Assembly: GCA_036494005.1 (NCBI GenBank)
Contig: DASXOV010000125.1
Coordinates: 1 to 20,602, forward strand
DNA: 20,602 nt
Direction of reading: 5' to 3'
Origin: GCA-003244245 sp036494005
GTDB lineage: Bacteria; Actinomycetota; Actinomycetes; Mycobacteriales; Pseudonocardiaceae
Shown piece after piece: positions 12,707 to 20,602 of this stretch (positions are counted from its first letter, which is position 1; every line of letters begins with the position of its first letter). The notes under the pieces are model-generated. The model ran no database searches. It saw only the letters and a list, made by a program, of their open reading frames with translations, and had not been told where the DNA came from. A program made the position numbers and the translations under genes.

Positions 12707-14734
12707 TCAAGGACGCACGCTCTGCTCGTCGATGACCCGGAATCGGAACCAGGCCCAGAAGCTGATCGCGGCCACGAAGTAGACGGTCAGCAGGATGACG
12801 AGGTCGGTGACCCGTCCGGTGAAGGATCCCGCACCCGAGGCCGGGTGCAGCAGCACGTGGACGAAGGCGAACGCGCCGAGGATCGCGAAGGCGCCCCAGA
12901 TGATCTTCGACCACGCGAACAGCGCCGCGCCTTCCAGGAACGAGAGCGGAAGCAGGCCGAACGCCAACGTCTCGGCGGCAGCCACGACGATGGCGGTCAG
13001 CGCGACACCCAGCGCAGAGGGCAGGAACGCCCCTTCCGGACCCGCGGCCGCCACCAGCGGTGATCGCAGTACCCAGGCGAGCGCACCCACGACGAGGAGC
13101 GTGGTCGCGGCGACGGCGGCCGCCCGGCCTTCCTGTTCCGCGCGCAGTTCCACGGTGGTGGCCAGGCCGGCCAGTGTGCCCAGGATCAGGCCCGGCTCCA
13201 GACCGACCGAGCGGGAGACCACAACGCAGGCGATGCCGACCACCGCGAAGGCAGGGAAAAGTGTCAGCGACCCGTGCACGTTGTAAGCCCTACGCAGGAA
13301 GATCAGCTTGGGCAGCTTCGTGACACCGTTGAGAACCAGGAATGCGGTAGCGAGACCCACCACAAGTGCCAGTGACGAGAGCGCGAGCCCGAAGGATGGT
13401 TCCACGAAGCCGTATTCGAGCGCGCCTGCCAACGCGACCGAAGCCAACCCCACAGTCAACGGCAGACGCCCGCTCCACGAGGCGACGACCCGCACCCGCA
13501 ACCGGCGGGCTCGCGCGGTCACGGCTGCCAGCCGATCGGCGTTCGCTTCCGCCGTGTCGTTGATGATTCCGATCGGCAGGGAGAGCAAGGCGAGGAGCAG
13601 GATGGCCAGGGAGCCGTCCTGAGCGACCTGTTTGAGCTGCAGGTTCACCTGGGTAGGGGAAGGTAGTGAGCCGGCGAACGCCACCGCGGCAGGTCCGTGA
13701 CCTGCCCCGCCGCCGACGGCCATGGGCGAACCATGACTGGCTGGCGGCCTGGGTGGCGCCGCGGCAGTCGCGGGTGGCTCGGCTGCCGGAGCTGAAGAGG
13801 ACGGCGCCGAGAAGGACGGAGCCTGCGGCTCTGTCGATGCGGGAGATGCGGTAGGTGTCGTTTCCGGGATCGCCGCCTCGGCAGAGGGCACCGGCACCAC
13901 GGATGACGGTGCGAAAGAAGCCACCGGACCGGCCGTGATACCGCCTGGGACCGGTTGAACGGGTGAGAGTGGAGCCGGTGGCGGTGGCGGGTCGATCACG
14001 AGCGTGCCGGGGCCGAAGGAGACGTCGTCCAACTCACCGGTCGCGCGCGTGGTGCTGTCACCCCATCTGCCGGGACCGGCGGCACACGGACCGTCACCGA
14101 AGCGCATGGGGGCCGTGGTGTCGAGATCGACGACGCGGTGCGTGTGAGCGGTGAACGTCGTGCTGTCGACCGTGAGTGATACGAGCCTCCCGGCCCGGAT
14201 CACGGTGATCTCGTGCCAGGCACCGTCGAGGATGTTGATGGGGTTGTGCACGTGGAACCCGATGTTCTCGAGGTCCTGGACCTCGAAGTACACTCCGCCG
14301 CCGAAGCGCAGGCCCGCGCGCAGATCAAGGAAAGATCCCCAACCGCATTCTGCACGTTTACTGAGCACCTCCTGGCTGATTCCTCCGCCGGGGGCGAGCC
14401 GGGTGAACAAATGTAAGGTGAAATCGCCGGTGGCGAAGTTTCCAGCCGCCGGGTCGTCCACGGTCAGTACACCCCCCGGCCCAATTACGAAAGCCCGGTC
14501 GCCATCGGCACCCGTGTGCCCGGCGCCGTACATCGGCGAGCCGGACCAGCTCACGTGCGCTCCACCATAGGAGTCCGTCGTGTCATCGGCCGAGTAGTAA
14601 CTCGGCCCACGACTCACCTGCGCATCGGCCGGCAACACCAAACAAATCACCGCCAGCGCACACAGCAGCCCCCCCAGCGCAATGAAAAGAGGGATGCGAG
14701 GACGGCCGTACACATCGACTCCCGAATGCCACAT
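12707..14734 (-). CDS. LamG-like domain, FGLLP-motif membrane protein
   Basis: A 675-aa envelope protein. Residues 14-38 form a signal or anchor helix (PLFIALGGLLCALAVICLVLPADAQ). Residues 45-240 form a concanavalin-like (LamG) beta-sandwich: FVIGPGGVLTVDDPAAGNFATGDFTLHLFTRL, then GAWHEITVIRAGRLVSLTVDSTTF and TRATGELDDVSFGPGTLV, with two cysteines. Residues 245-345 are a Pro/Ala/Ser-rich linker. Residues 360-670 hold about eight membrane helices, ending with the FGLLPLSFLEGAALFAWSKIIWGAFAILGAF segment (motif at 592-597) that defines the actinobacterial FGLLP-motif family. The function is unknown. The layout suggests an extracytoplasmic ligand-binding domain tethered to a membrane core. The ATG at 14734 has no strong ribosome site. 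It follows eccB in the same direction after 234 bases. Confidence 0.85.
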   Translation of the reverse strand: MWHSGVDVYGRPRIPLFIALGGLLCALAVICLVLPADAQVSRGPSYYSADDTTDSYGGAHVSWSGSPMYGAGHTGADGDRAFVIGPGGVLTVDDPAAGNFATGDFTLHLFTRLAPGGGISQEVLSKRAECGWGSFLDLRAGLRFGGGVYFEVQDLENIGFHVHNPINILDGAWHEITVIRAGRLVSLTVDSTTFTAHTHRVVDLDTTAPMRFGDGPCAAGPGRWGDSTTRATGELDDVSFGPGTLVIDPPPPPAPLSPVQPVPGGITAGPVASFAPSSVVPVPSAEAAIPETTPTASPASTEPQAPSFSAPSSSAPAAEPPATAAAPPRPPASHGSPMAVGGGAGHGPAAVAFAGSLPSPTQVNLQLKQVAQDGSLAILLLALLSLPIGIINDTAEANADRLAAVTARARRLRVRVVASWSGRLPLTVGLASVALAGALEYGFVEPSFGLALSSLALVVGLATAFLVLNGVTKLPKLIFLRRAYNVHGSLTLFPAFAVVGIACVVVSRSVGLEPGLILGTLAGLATTVELRAEQEGRAAAVAATTLLVVGALAWVLRSPLVAAAGPEGAFLPSALGVALTAIVVAAAETLAFGLLPLSFLEGAALFAWSKIIWGAFAILGAFAFVHVLLHPASGAGSFTGRVTDLVILLTVYFVAAISFWAWFRFRVIDEQSVRP

Positions 14735-14872
14735 GTCAGCGACTCACCCAACCCAGCCCACCACACCGAGGATGAGCGCCGCTGCGTCCGACAGATGTCT
14801 AGCCGAAAGCAGGTTACGCGCTCCGACGCAGATCTGTACAGAGAGTGAAATGGTGTCTCGATGAGTGCCTGC

Positions 14873-14915
14873 GGGGTCAAATGGGGTCAAATGGGGGTCA
14901 AATGGGGTCAAATGG
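14873..14915 (-). repeat. Four phased direct repeats upstream of the FGLLP gene
   Basis: On the plus strand GGGGTCAAAT occurs at starts 14873, 14883, 14893 (one extra G) and 14904, a period of 10-11 bases, equal to one helical turn. On the minus strand each copy reads ATTTGACCCC and contains TTGACC, a -35-like hexamer. The array lies about 140-180 bases upstream of the FGLLP gene start and about 55 bases past the eccB stop. It resembles iterated sites for a regulator that binds one face of the helix. Confidence 0.7.
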
Positions 14916-14968
14916 ACAACGCACCGCGAGTCGCGTTTCCAACGACGGCCGGGCCCGGGGCCACCGGC

Positions 14969-16447
14969 TCAACCGCCCCCCTGCTGCTGGTTGGCCGTGG
15001 CCGAGTTGAACAGTCGCAGTGCCTTCTGCGGGTCCAGCGTCGGTCCTTGCGGCAGGAGCTTGAGAACGGGTTCCGGAGCTGGTGAGGTCACGTTTCCGAG
15101 GCCGAGGATCTGGGCGACCTGTATCGAGGGCACGGCGTAGCGCTCGCCCTGTTCGGTGACCAGCCAGATCTGTCCGGTGTTGGGTGGCTGGCCAGGTACC
15201 ACCCCGCGGACCAGAGCGCCCTTGCCCGGAGGCACGTACACGTTGTCGGCGGTGCGGCCGCTGACAGCGCCGGGGACCGGGACTGGGTTGTTTCCCTGGC
15301 CCAATTGCAGTTGGGGGTCCTGGCTGGTTGTGATCACCGGGGCCCGGTTCGGGTCGGAGATGTTCGCACAGATGTTGGTGGTGGCAGCCGGGAGGATGTT
15401 CGGGGCAACGTCGGGGTAGTCGCTGAAGTCCTCCTGATAGGCCGCCGGGACGTCAGGAACGTTGGCGATGGCCCCCAGAGCGATCGTGGGAGTCTCGGGG
15501 TTCGTGCGGTCGTAACGGGCGCGGATCAGGTCGGCTACTGCCTTCGTGATCCGCTGCTTGCCCTGCGGGAGCAGCAGATACAGCTCCTTGCCCTCGGCAC
15601 GGTCCACCGCAACGACGTCCCCGGGGTGCCGGCCCGACAACTGCGGGACCGCAGCGTCGGTCTGGATGTCGCTCGGTGGGCTGAGCGGGTGACCTTCGGG
15701 GATCGCGTTGAGCAGATCCGCGCTGGTGGGCCGCACCCTGGTCTGGTCCACGTGGTAGGCCACCCGCACCGCGGGATCGGTGAGGTCCACCCGATTTCGC
15801 TGCCCGGCACGCACCAGGTACGTCGTGCCGGAGCCGGGGACCTGGACCAGCAGCGCCTGATTCGGACCGAGCGCCCGGCCCGGTTGAGGCACTCCCAGCA
15901 CCGCGACCGTGGTGGGGACCTGAGGGGTCTGGGCATCGGGCAGGTCGGCCGATGCGGCCACTGAGTCGCAGACCGACCACGGGCCGGCGATCAGATCCTG
16001 CGTGGCGGGCACTCGGGTCGGTGCTCCGGGAATCCCGGTGGTCGACGTATGGGGCAGGCTGTCGAGAACGGACTCGTCCACCACCTGCGCATCGGGTGCT
16101 GAGGTGGCACCAGGCGACAACACCGAGAGCAGTAACCGCGCCGAAGCCATGTTCAGGACCGGGATCAGCCGAAGAGGCTGGGGCTGCACCACGAAGATGG
16201 CGCTGGAACTCTTCCCGATGACGATCTCGCCGCCTTGCAGCTTGCTGGTCGGGCTGAACCTGCCGATCACGAAGAACGCCACGAGCCCGAGGAGGCCCAG
16301 GATCACGCCGACCAGAGCGGCCTTGTTGTGAGCGCGCAGCGGCTCGTGCACCATCACCGCGTCCTTGCGGACCAGCGCCGATTCCATCCTGCGCAGCATG
16401 AACCGGTAGGCCTGTACCTCGGAAACAGTGGTCGGATCCTTCGGCAT
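14969..16447 (-). CDS. eccB: Type VII secretion system protein EccB
   Basis: A 492-aa ESX/type VII secretion core protein, normal length for EccB. The cytoplasmic N terminus TTVSEVQAYRFMLRRMESALVRKDAVMVHEPLRAH matches the family signature of Q-V-x-x-Y-R-F-L-x-R-R. A single membrane helix follows (about 43-65, KAALVGVILGLLGLVAFFVIGRF). The periplasmic R domains include TTGIPGAPTRVP, GPWSVCDS and a second cysteine in TTNICANISDPNRAP, the pair expected to form the family disulfide. The Gln/Gly-rich tail ends near residue 492. The ATG at 16447 is chosen because the family N terminus begins there; GGGGAGGG lies about 13 bases upstream. No eccC, eccD, mycP or WXG100 genes are present in this window, so it may be the edge of a locus or an orphan. 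Confidence 0.93.
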   Translation of the reverse strand: MPKDPTTVSEVQAYRFMLRRMESALVRKDAVMVHEPLRAHNKAALVGVILGLLGLVAFFVIGRFSPTSKLQGGEIVIGKSSSAIFVVQPQPLRLIPVLNMASARLLLSVLSPGATSAPDAQVVDESVLDSLPHTSTTGIPGAPTRVPATQDLIAGPWSVCDSVAASADLPDAQTPQVPTTVAVLGVPQPGRALGPNQALLVQVPGSGTTYLVRAGQRNRVDLTDPAVRVAYHVDQTRVRPTSADLLNAIPEGHPLSPPSDIQTDAAVPQLSGRHPGDVVAVDRAEGKELYLLLPQGKQRITKAVADLIRARYDRTNPETPTIALGAIANVPDVPAAYQEDFSDYPDVAPNILPAATTNICANISDPNRAPVITTSQDPQLQLGQGNNPVPVPGAVSGRTADNVYVPPGKGALVRGVVPGQPPNTGQIWLVTEQGERYAVPSIQVAQILGLGNVTSPAPEPVLKLLPQGPTLDPQKALRLFNSATANQQQGGG

Positions 16448-16782
16448 GGTTCGCTCGCTGCCCTCCCCCTCGACGATACTGAGCGGCAGAATAGTGGCAC
16501 AGAGCATCGCCGAGCGGGCATGTTCGCCGTCACGTCGCCGGAGTTGGTCGTGCCCCTGCCCCGAGCTTCCTACCCCAGCGATTCCTGCCCCGCGCCTCCT
16601 ACCCCGAGGTCCCTCCGCTGGCGTGGCTGCGCATCGACGAACGTCACGGAATTTAGTCGGAACGAAGTCACCGAAACCACCCGGTATTACAACTCGACCG
16701 CGCCCAAAAGAGTTGATCAAGGCCGCCAAAATACTCCAAGATCATGACACCGAACCCGTGACATAGGGCGTAACGTGGAGGT
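16448..16782. other. Divergent intergenic region between eccB and the CsbD-like ORF
   Basis: No gene recognised. A minus-strand in-frame extension of eccB to 16729 lacks family resemblance and is rejected. The right third is AT-richer than the rest of the window (about 16640-16770), fitting promoter DNA for the small ORF, but no confident -35/-10 pair was found. Confidence 0.5.
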
Positions 16783-16887
16783 ATGGCAGCCGAAGACAAG
16801 GCAGCACACAAGGCCACCGAAATCAAGGGCAAGGCCAGGGAGGCCGCCGGGAAGGTCACCGGAGACAAGGATGCTTTCAAGAGCTGA
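16783..16887 (+). CDS. Shortened CsbD-like stress protein, 34 aa
   Basis: The ORF reads MAAEDKAAHKATEIKGKAR, then EAAGKVTGDKDAFKS. This is the start of a CsbD protein (general stress response, unknown biochemistry), whose family members are 55-70 aa with a repeated K-G-x-x-K-x-x-x-G-K pattern. Here the first repeat joins directly to what looks like the family's C-terminal K-D-A-F-K, so the second repeat appears to be missing by an in-frame deletion. GGAGG ends only one base before the ATG, closer than normal, which may mean weak translation. Either it is a natural short variant or a degenerate gene. It stands alone, divergent from eccB, and a short hairpin follows at 16905. Confidence 0.6.
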   Translation: MAAEDKAAHKATEIKGKAREAAGKVTGDKDAFKS

Positions 16888-17373
16888 CCTACATCGCCCC
16901 CTGCCGGATCGGAAGATCCGTTGACCCGAATTTCCAAGATCTGAGTTCTTGATCAGCTGGATGGACCCCAGGCCAGTCATGAATACGGCCAGGGTCGATC
17001 TTTCCAGCCCCGAAGAACGAGCGTCTGGAGGCGGTGTTCCGTCCACGGATCTGCACTGCTGGAGCCACGAACTCGAACCGTACCTTTGTGAGCAGGGGCC
17101 GGAACCGCTGGTCAAAGAGCCCCTGCGGCTGGCTTGTGCATACCGGGATGTTTAGCGGCGCGAGTCGGCGGCAACCCTGTGTACAGACGGACCAGAGGAG
17201 GGATCGCTGAGCGCCACAACCGGTTATCCGGCCTGAGGAGCCGCGGTCCCTCCCGTCACAAAGGTCACCATGGCTCGCATCGACCAGCTGCCGGTACTTT
17301 TTCTTCCCCGTCTGGGCGCTGGCCCGACGCGCCTGCGATGCGCCGGCATCCTTCATCGAACGAAGGGAGCAGC
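16888..17373 (+). other. Gene-poor stretch before the ATP-grasp operon
   Basis: Nothing is recognised with confidence. An ORF at 16979-17155 (58 codons, ending EPYLCEQGPEPLVKEPLRLACAYRDV) is open but has no clear ribosome site or family. A second, at 17270, has AAGGT upstream and reads MARIDQLPVLFLPRLG before running into the ATP-grasp gene in another frame. The first could be a small protein; both are left uncalled. The promoter of the ATP-grasp gene should be here. Confidence 0.45.
16905..16920 (+). terminator. Short hairpin after the CsbD-like ORF
   Basis: CGGATC and GATCCG form a 6-bp stem around GGAA, starting 18 bases past the stop codon. There is no T run after it, so if it terminates transcription it is a weak or factor-assisted terminator. 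Confidence 0.3.
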
Positions 17374-18651
17374 ATGCGCAAGAACGTATTCGTGCTCGGT
17401 TTCGACGAGCACAACTTCCGGATCCTGCAAGCCATGCCCGACGCCGCCGAGTGCGAGTTCCACCCGTTGTTGACCTTCGACGACATCTACGGCGAGGAGA
17501 TCAAATTCGGCGACGTGCTGGCTGCGGCACAGCGCGAGCTCGACGCATTTCGTGGGACTATCGACGCAATCATCGGGTTCTGGGATTTCCCGGTAAGTTC
17601 GATTCTTCCGCTGCTGCGCCGGCGGTACGGGCTGCCCACCGCCAGCCTTGAAGAAGTGGTGACGTGCGAGCACAAGTACTGGAGCCGCCTGGTCCAGCAG
17701 CAGGTGATCGACGAGTATCCGCCGTTCGGTCTCGTGGACCCGGAGCACGACACCCAGCCGCCCGAGGCCTTGCGCTATCCCATGTGGGTGAAGCCGGTCA
17801 AGTCCTTCTCCTCGGTGCTCGCCTTCGGTGTCGCCGACGACGACGCGTTCCGGGATGCGCTCGGCAAGATCCGCGACGGCATCAGCTGGGTGGGTGAGCC
17901 GTTCGACGCGCTGCTGGAGCACGTGGATCTGCCGCCGGCGATCGCCGCCGCGGGGGGGCAGGTGTGCCTGGCCGAAGAGGCGATCACCGGGCAGCAGCTC
18001 ACCGTGGAGGGCTACCGGTACCGGGGCGAGGTCGTCATCTACGGGGTGGTCGACTCGGTGCGCTACGAGAACAGCCCGAGCTTCCTGCGATACCAGTACC
18101 CCTCGTCCGTGCCGGACCACGTCATCAAGCGGTTGGCGGACATCTCGCGGCGGGTGGTCGAGGCGATCGGGCTCGAACGGAACACCTTCAACATCGAGTA
18201 CTTCTGGGATCCCGGCACCGACGCCATCACCCTGCTGGAGATCAACCCACGGCACTCCCAGTCGCATGCGGAGCTCTTCTCCGACGTCGACGGGATGGCC
18301 AATCACGAGGTGATGCTGCGGCTCGCGCTGGACCGCGATCCGGACTTCCCGCGAGGCAAGGGCCGCTACGGCATCGCGGCCAAGTGGTTCATCCGGCGTT
18401 TCCGCGACGGGCTCGTCCGCCGCCATCCCAGCCCGGCGGAGATCGAGGCGATCCAGAACATCGTGCCCGGCACCACCCTCGATCTCGCCGTGCAAGCCGG
18501 GGACCGGCTCTCCGAGCTCCACGAGCAGGACAGCTACAGTTACCACCTTGCGAGTGTCTACATTGGCGCGGCCGATGAGGCGGAGCTGACGGCCAGGTTC
18601 GAGCAGGTGGTGGCGGCACTGCCGTTCGAAATCGAAGACGTCGGGGACTAG
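17374..18651 (+). CDS. ATP-grasp domain ligase, substrate unknown
   Basis: A 425-aa ATP-grasp enzyme of the carboxylase/carbamoyl-phosphate-synthase type. These enzymes form an acyl phosphate from a carboxylate and ATP, then join it to an amine or thiol. The N-terminal pre-ATP-grasp part begins MRKNVFVLGFDEHNFRILQ. ATP-binding lysines are probably K101 (CEHKYWSRL) and K140 (YPMWVKPVKSFSS). The adenine-binding segment is LAEEAITGQQLTVEGY (199-214). The metal-binding residues are E275 in NTFNIEYFWD and E289/N291 in LLEINPRHSQSH. All key residues are present. The C-terminal 110 residues form an extra domain. The ATG at 17374 has AAGGGAG about 6 bases upstream; an in-frame extension to 17134 lacks coding character. 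Its stop is 36 bases before the hydrolase, so the two form an operon. Confidence 0.9.
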   Translation: MRKNVFVLGFDEHNFRILQAMPDAAECEFHPLLTFDDIYGEEIKFGDVLAAAQRELDAFRGTIDAIIGFWDFPVSSILPLLRRRYGLPTASLEEVVTCEHKYWSRLVQQQVIDEYPPFGLVDPEHDTQPPEALRYPMWVKPVKSFSSVLAFGVADDDAFRDALGKIRDGISWVGEPFDALLEHVDLPPAIAAAGGQVCLAEEAITGQQLTVEGYRYRGEVVIYGVVDSVRYENSPSFLRYQYPSSVPDHVIKRLADISRRVVEAIGLERNTFNIEYFWDPGTDAITLLEINPRHSQSHAELFSDVDGMANHEVMLRLALDRDPDFPRGKGRYGIAAKWFIRRFRDGLVRRHPSPAEIEAIQNIVPGTTLDLAVQAGDRLSELHEQDSYSYHLASVYIGAADEAELTARFEQVVAALPFEIEDVGD

Positions 18652-18687
18652 CCGACCCGGCCGGCCACGATCGCCAGGAGTCGATAG

Positions 18688-20602
18688 ATGCGGACGGTGA
18701 CGTCCTTGCCCCACGCCGTCCGCGAAGAGGAGCACGTCTGGATTCCGCTCCGGGACGGAATCCGGCTCGCCGCCCGGATCTGGCGGCCGGCGTTCTCCGA
18801 GCTCGAGCCCGTCCCGGCGATCCTCGAGATCATCCCGTACCGGCAGCGGGATCTCACGGCGCGCCGCGACTCGATCCACCACCCGTACCTGGCCGGGCAC
18901 GGGTATGCGTGCGTGCGGGTGGACCTGCGGGGCAGCGGCGAGTCCGAGGGGGTCCTCACCGACGAGTACCTGGATGAAGAGCTCGCCGACGCCGAGGATG
19001 TGCTGGCCTGGCTCGCCGAGCAGACCTGGTGCACCGGCCGGTGCGGAATGATGGGCATCTCGTGGGGCGGATTCAATGCACTGCAGGTGGCGGCCCGTCG
19101 CCCGGCCGGCCTGGACGCCATTGTCACGGCGAGCTCGACCGACGACCGGTACGCCGACGACGTCCACTACATGGGCGGGTGCCTGCTTTCGGACAACCTG
19201 TCCTGGGCGTCGACGATGTTCGCCTACAACTCATGCCCTCCGGACCCCACCGTGGTCGGCGAGCGCTGGCGGGACATGTGGCAGGCGCGGCTGGCCCGCA
19301 GCGGGCTGTGGCTGGAGGAGTGGCTGGTCCACCAGCGCCGTGACAAGTACTGGCGCCACGGCTCGATCTGCGAGGACTACTCCGCGGTGCGCTGCCCGGT
19401 GCTCGCCGTCAGCGGCTGGGCCGACGGGTACTCCAACTCGGTGTTCCGGCTGCTGGAGCACCTCGACGTCCCGCGCAAGGGCCTGATCGGGCCGTGGTCG
19501 CACAAGTATCCGCACCTGGGCGAGCCGGGCCCCGCGATCGGGTTCCTGCAGGAGCTGGTGCGCTGGTGGGACCACTGGCTCAAGGACGTCGACAACGACG
19601 TGATGGACGACCCCATGGTGCGGATCTGGATGCAGGAAACCGTACCGCCGTTCACCGCCTACGAGGAGCGGCCCGGCCGCTGGGTGGGTGAGCCCAGCTG
19701 GCCGTCGCCCAACATCCACCCCACCGTGCAGGCGCTGGCGCGCAACCGCATCGCCGAGCCCGGGGACACCGTGGTGCCCGAGGAACTGACGATCGAGTCG
19801 CCGCTGTCGGTCGGGCAGTACGCAGGCAAGTGGTGTTCCTACAACGCGCCGCCGGATCTGCCCTACGACCAGCGTGAGGAGGACGGCGGCTCACTGATCT
19901 TCGACACCGACCCGTTCACCGAGCGGTGTGAGATCCTCGGTTCACCCGTCCTCGACCTCGAGGTCGCCTCCACCCAGCCGGTGGCGATGGTGGCCGCCCG
20001 ACTGTCCGATGTCGCCCCGGACGGGCGGGCGACCCGGATCAGCTACGGGTTGCTCAACCTCACCCACCGCGACTCGCACGCCGAACCCGAGCCGCTGGTG
20101 CCCGGCCAGCGCTACCAGGTGTCCCTGCAGCTCAACGCGATGGCACAGGCGCTGCCCCCGGGACACCGGCTGCGGGTGGCGATCTCGACCTCGTACTGGC
20201 CGCTGGCCTGGCCGCCGCCGGAGCCGGTCCGGTTGTCAGTGTTCGCTGGGTCCAGCACACTGCGGTTGCCGGTCCGCCCCCCGCGCGAGGCCGAGGACGA
20301 GTCGCTGCGCCCGTTCGACGAGCCGGAGGGCGCAGAGCCGATCCCCATGACCCAGCTGCAACCCGGCGATGAGCGCTGGACCGTGTCGCGGGACCTCGTG
20401 CGCTACGAGTCCGCGCTCGAAGTGGTCAAGGATCTCGGCGTCGTGCGCTTCGACGACATCGATCTTGAGGTCACCCGCTGCGCCCACGAGCGCTACAGCT
20501 GGGTCGGCGACGACTTCGGCTCCGTCCGTGGTGAGACCGAATGGCGGATCGGCTTCAAGCGGGGCGACTGGGAGGCCTCGGCGATCACCCGGACGGTCCT
20601 GA
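18688..20602 (+). CDS. CocE/NonD family (S15) hydrolase, cut by the window edge
   Basis: At least 638 codons with no stop before the end of the window. The alpha/beta-hydrolase domain (residues 10-330) shows the oxyanion-type segment PYRQRD, DLRGSGESEG (79-88), the nucleophile in GISWGGFN (Ser125), the catalytic Asp in VSGWADGYSNS (Asp246) and the His in GPWSHKYPH (His272). A jelly-roll PepX C-terminal domain follows (from about 400; CEILGSPVLDLEVASTQPVAMVAARLSDVAPDG, then PPGHRLRVAISTSYWPLAWPPP). The family includes X-Pro peptidases, cocaine esterase and glutaryl-7-ACA acylases, all acting on amide or ester bonds. The ATG at 18688 has CAGGAG 8 bases upstream. It lacks a signal peptide, so it is probably cytoplasmic. 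Being paired with an ATP-grasp ligase, it may cleave or edit the bond that enzyme makes; this is inference. Confidence 0.92.
   Translation, partial: MRTVTSLPHAVREEEHVWIPLRDGIRLAARIWRPAFSELEPVPAILEIIPYRQRDLTARRDSIHHPYLAGHGYACVRVDLRGSGESEGVLTDEYLDEELADAEDVLAWLAEQTWCTGRCGMMGISWGGFNALQVAARRPAGLDAIVTASSTDDRYADDVHYMGGCLLSDNLSWASTMFAYNSCPPDPTVVGERWRDMWQARLARSGLWLEEWLVHQRRDKYWRHGSICEDYSAVRCPVLAVSGWADGYSNSVFRLLEHLDVPRKGLIGPWSHKYPHLGEPGPAIGFLQELVRWWDHWLKDVDNDVMDDPMVRIWMQETVPPFTAYEERPGRWVGEPSWPSPNIHPTVQALARNRIAEPGDTVVPEELTIESPLSVGQYAGKWCSYNAPPDLPYDQREEDGGSLIFDTDPFTERCEILGSPVLDLEVASTQPVAMVAARLSDVAPDGRATRISYGLLNLTHRDSHAEPEPLVPGQRYQVSLQLNAMAQALPPGHRLRVAISTSYWPLAWPPPEPVRLSVFAGSSTLRLPVRPPREAEDESLRPFDEPEGAEPIPMTQLQPGDERWTVSRDLVRYESALEVVKDLGVVRFDDIDLEVTRCAHERYSWVGDDFGSVRGETEWRIGFKRGDWEASAITRTVL

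Noticed and set aside
14873..14915. CRISPR array
   Set aside because: Units are 10-11 bases, contiguous, with no spacers and no cas genes.
14861..15140. Small plus-strand ORFs across the GGGGTCAAAT array
   Set aside because: They translate the repeat itself (SNGVKWG units) and then run antisense into eccB.
17270..17473. Small plus-strand ORF (MARIDQLPVLFLP...) before the ATP-grasp gene, possible leader or precursor peptide
   Set aside because: It has a fair ribosome site, but most of it overlaps the ATP-grasp gene in another frame and its second half is Ser/Cys/Pro-rich with no core-peptide pattern.
17353..19167. Minus-strand open frame of 604 codons over the ATP-grasp and hydrolase genes
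   Set aside because: It spans two well-supported plus-strand genes and their intergenic gap; composition is that of a third-position G+C shadow.
1..20602. tRNA, rRNA, and riboswitch genes
   Set aside because: No tRNA-like T-loop/anticodon arrangement, rRNA segment or known riboswitch core was recognised by eye; a covariance-model scan would be needed to exclude them.

Overview
The window is high-G+C DNA from an actinomycete. A four-gene conservon operon, a type VII secretion EccB protein, an ANTAR-domain regulator and several STAS anti-sigma antagonists together suggest a Pseudonocardiales-like or related genus. That placement is inferred from gene content only.

Layout. (1) 5-1489 is an apparently complete IS110-family element with its transposase on the minus strand. 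Its upstream non-coding end carries what reads as a full bridge RNA: two internal-loop modules whose guide segments match the flanking target and the element's own ends. The element sits inside a STAS-domain gene, whose 5' part remains at 1490-1639; only four bases of its other side lie in the window. (2) 1829-3662 holds a GAF-ANTAR regulator broken by a +1 frameshift, followed by a YihY/BrkB membrane protein. (3) 3700-5309 holds a STAS protein on the minus strand, divergent from and slightly overlapping an AI-2E-family membrane protein. (4) 5643-8393 is a conservon: a sensor-kinase-like ATPase with no membrane or sensor region, a roadblock protein, a DUF742 protein and a small GTPase. A styrene/indole monooxygenase-like flavoprotein (8480-9724) follows in the same direction. 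(5) 9738-12649 holds a two-domain VOC protein (minus), a 0.58-kb non-coding stretch with a DnaA-box pair and a perfect palindrome, a short-chain dehydrogenase and another STAS protein. (6) 12707-16447 (minus) holds a LamG/FGLLP-motif membrane protein and EccB, separated by four phased TTGACC-containing repeats. (7) 16783-20602 holds a shortened CsbD-like ORF, then an ATP-grasp ligase paired with a CocE/NonD (S15) hydrolase that runs off the right edge.

How the parts fit. The left half is rich in signalling: three STAS loci, an ANTAR RNA-binding regulator and a conservon GTPase switch. The monooxygenase occupies the place where some conservons carry cytochrome P450 genes, so it may be the output or partner of the switch. 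The ATP-grasp/hydrolase pair looks like a two-gene operon of unknown substrate. The strongest non-coding signal is the IS110 bridge RNA, whose four guides can be paired with sequence actually present at the insertion junctions.
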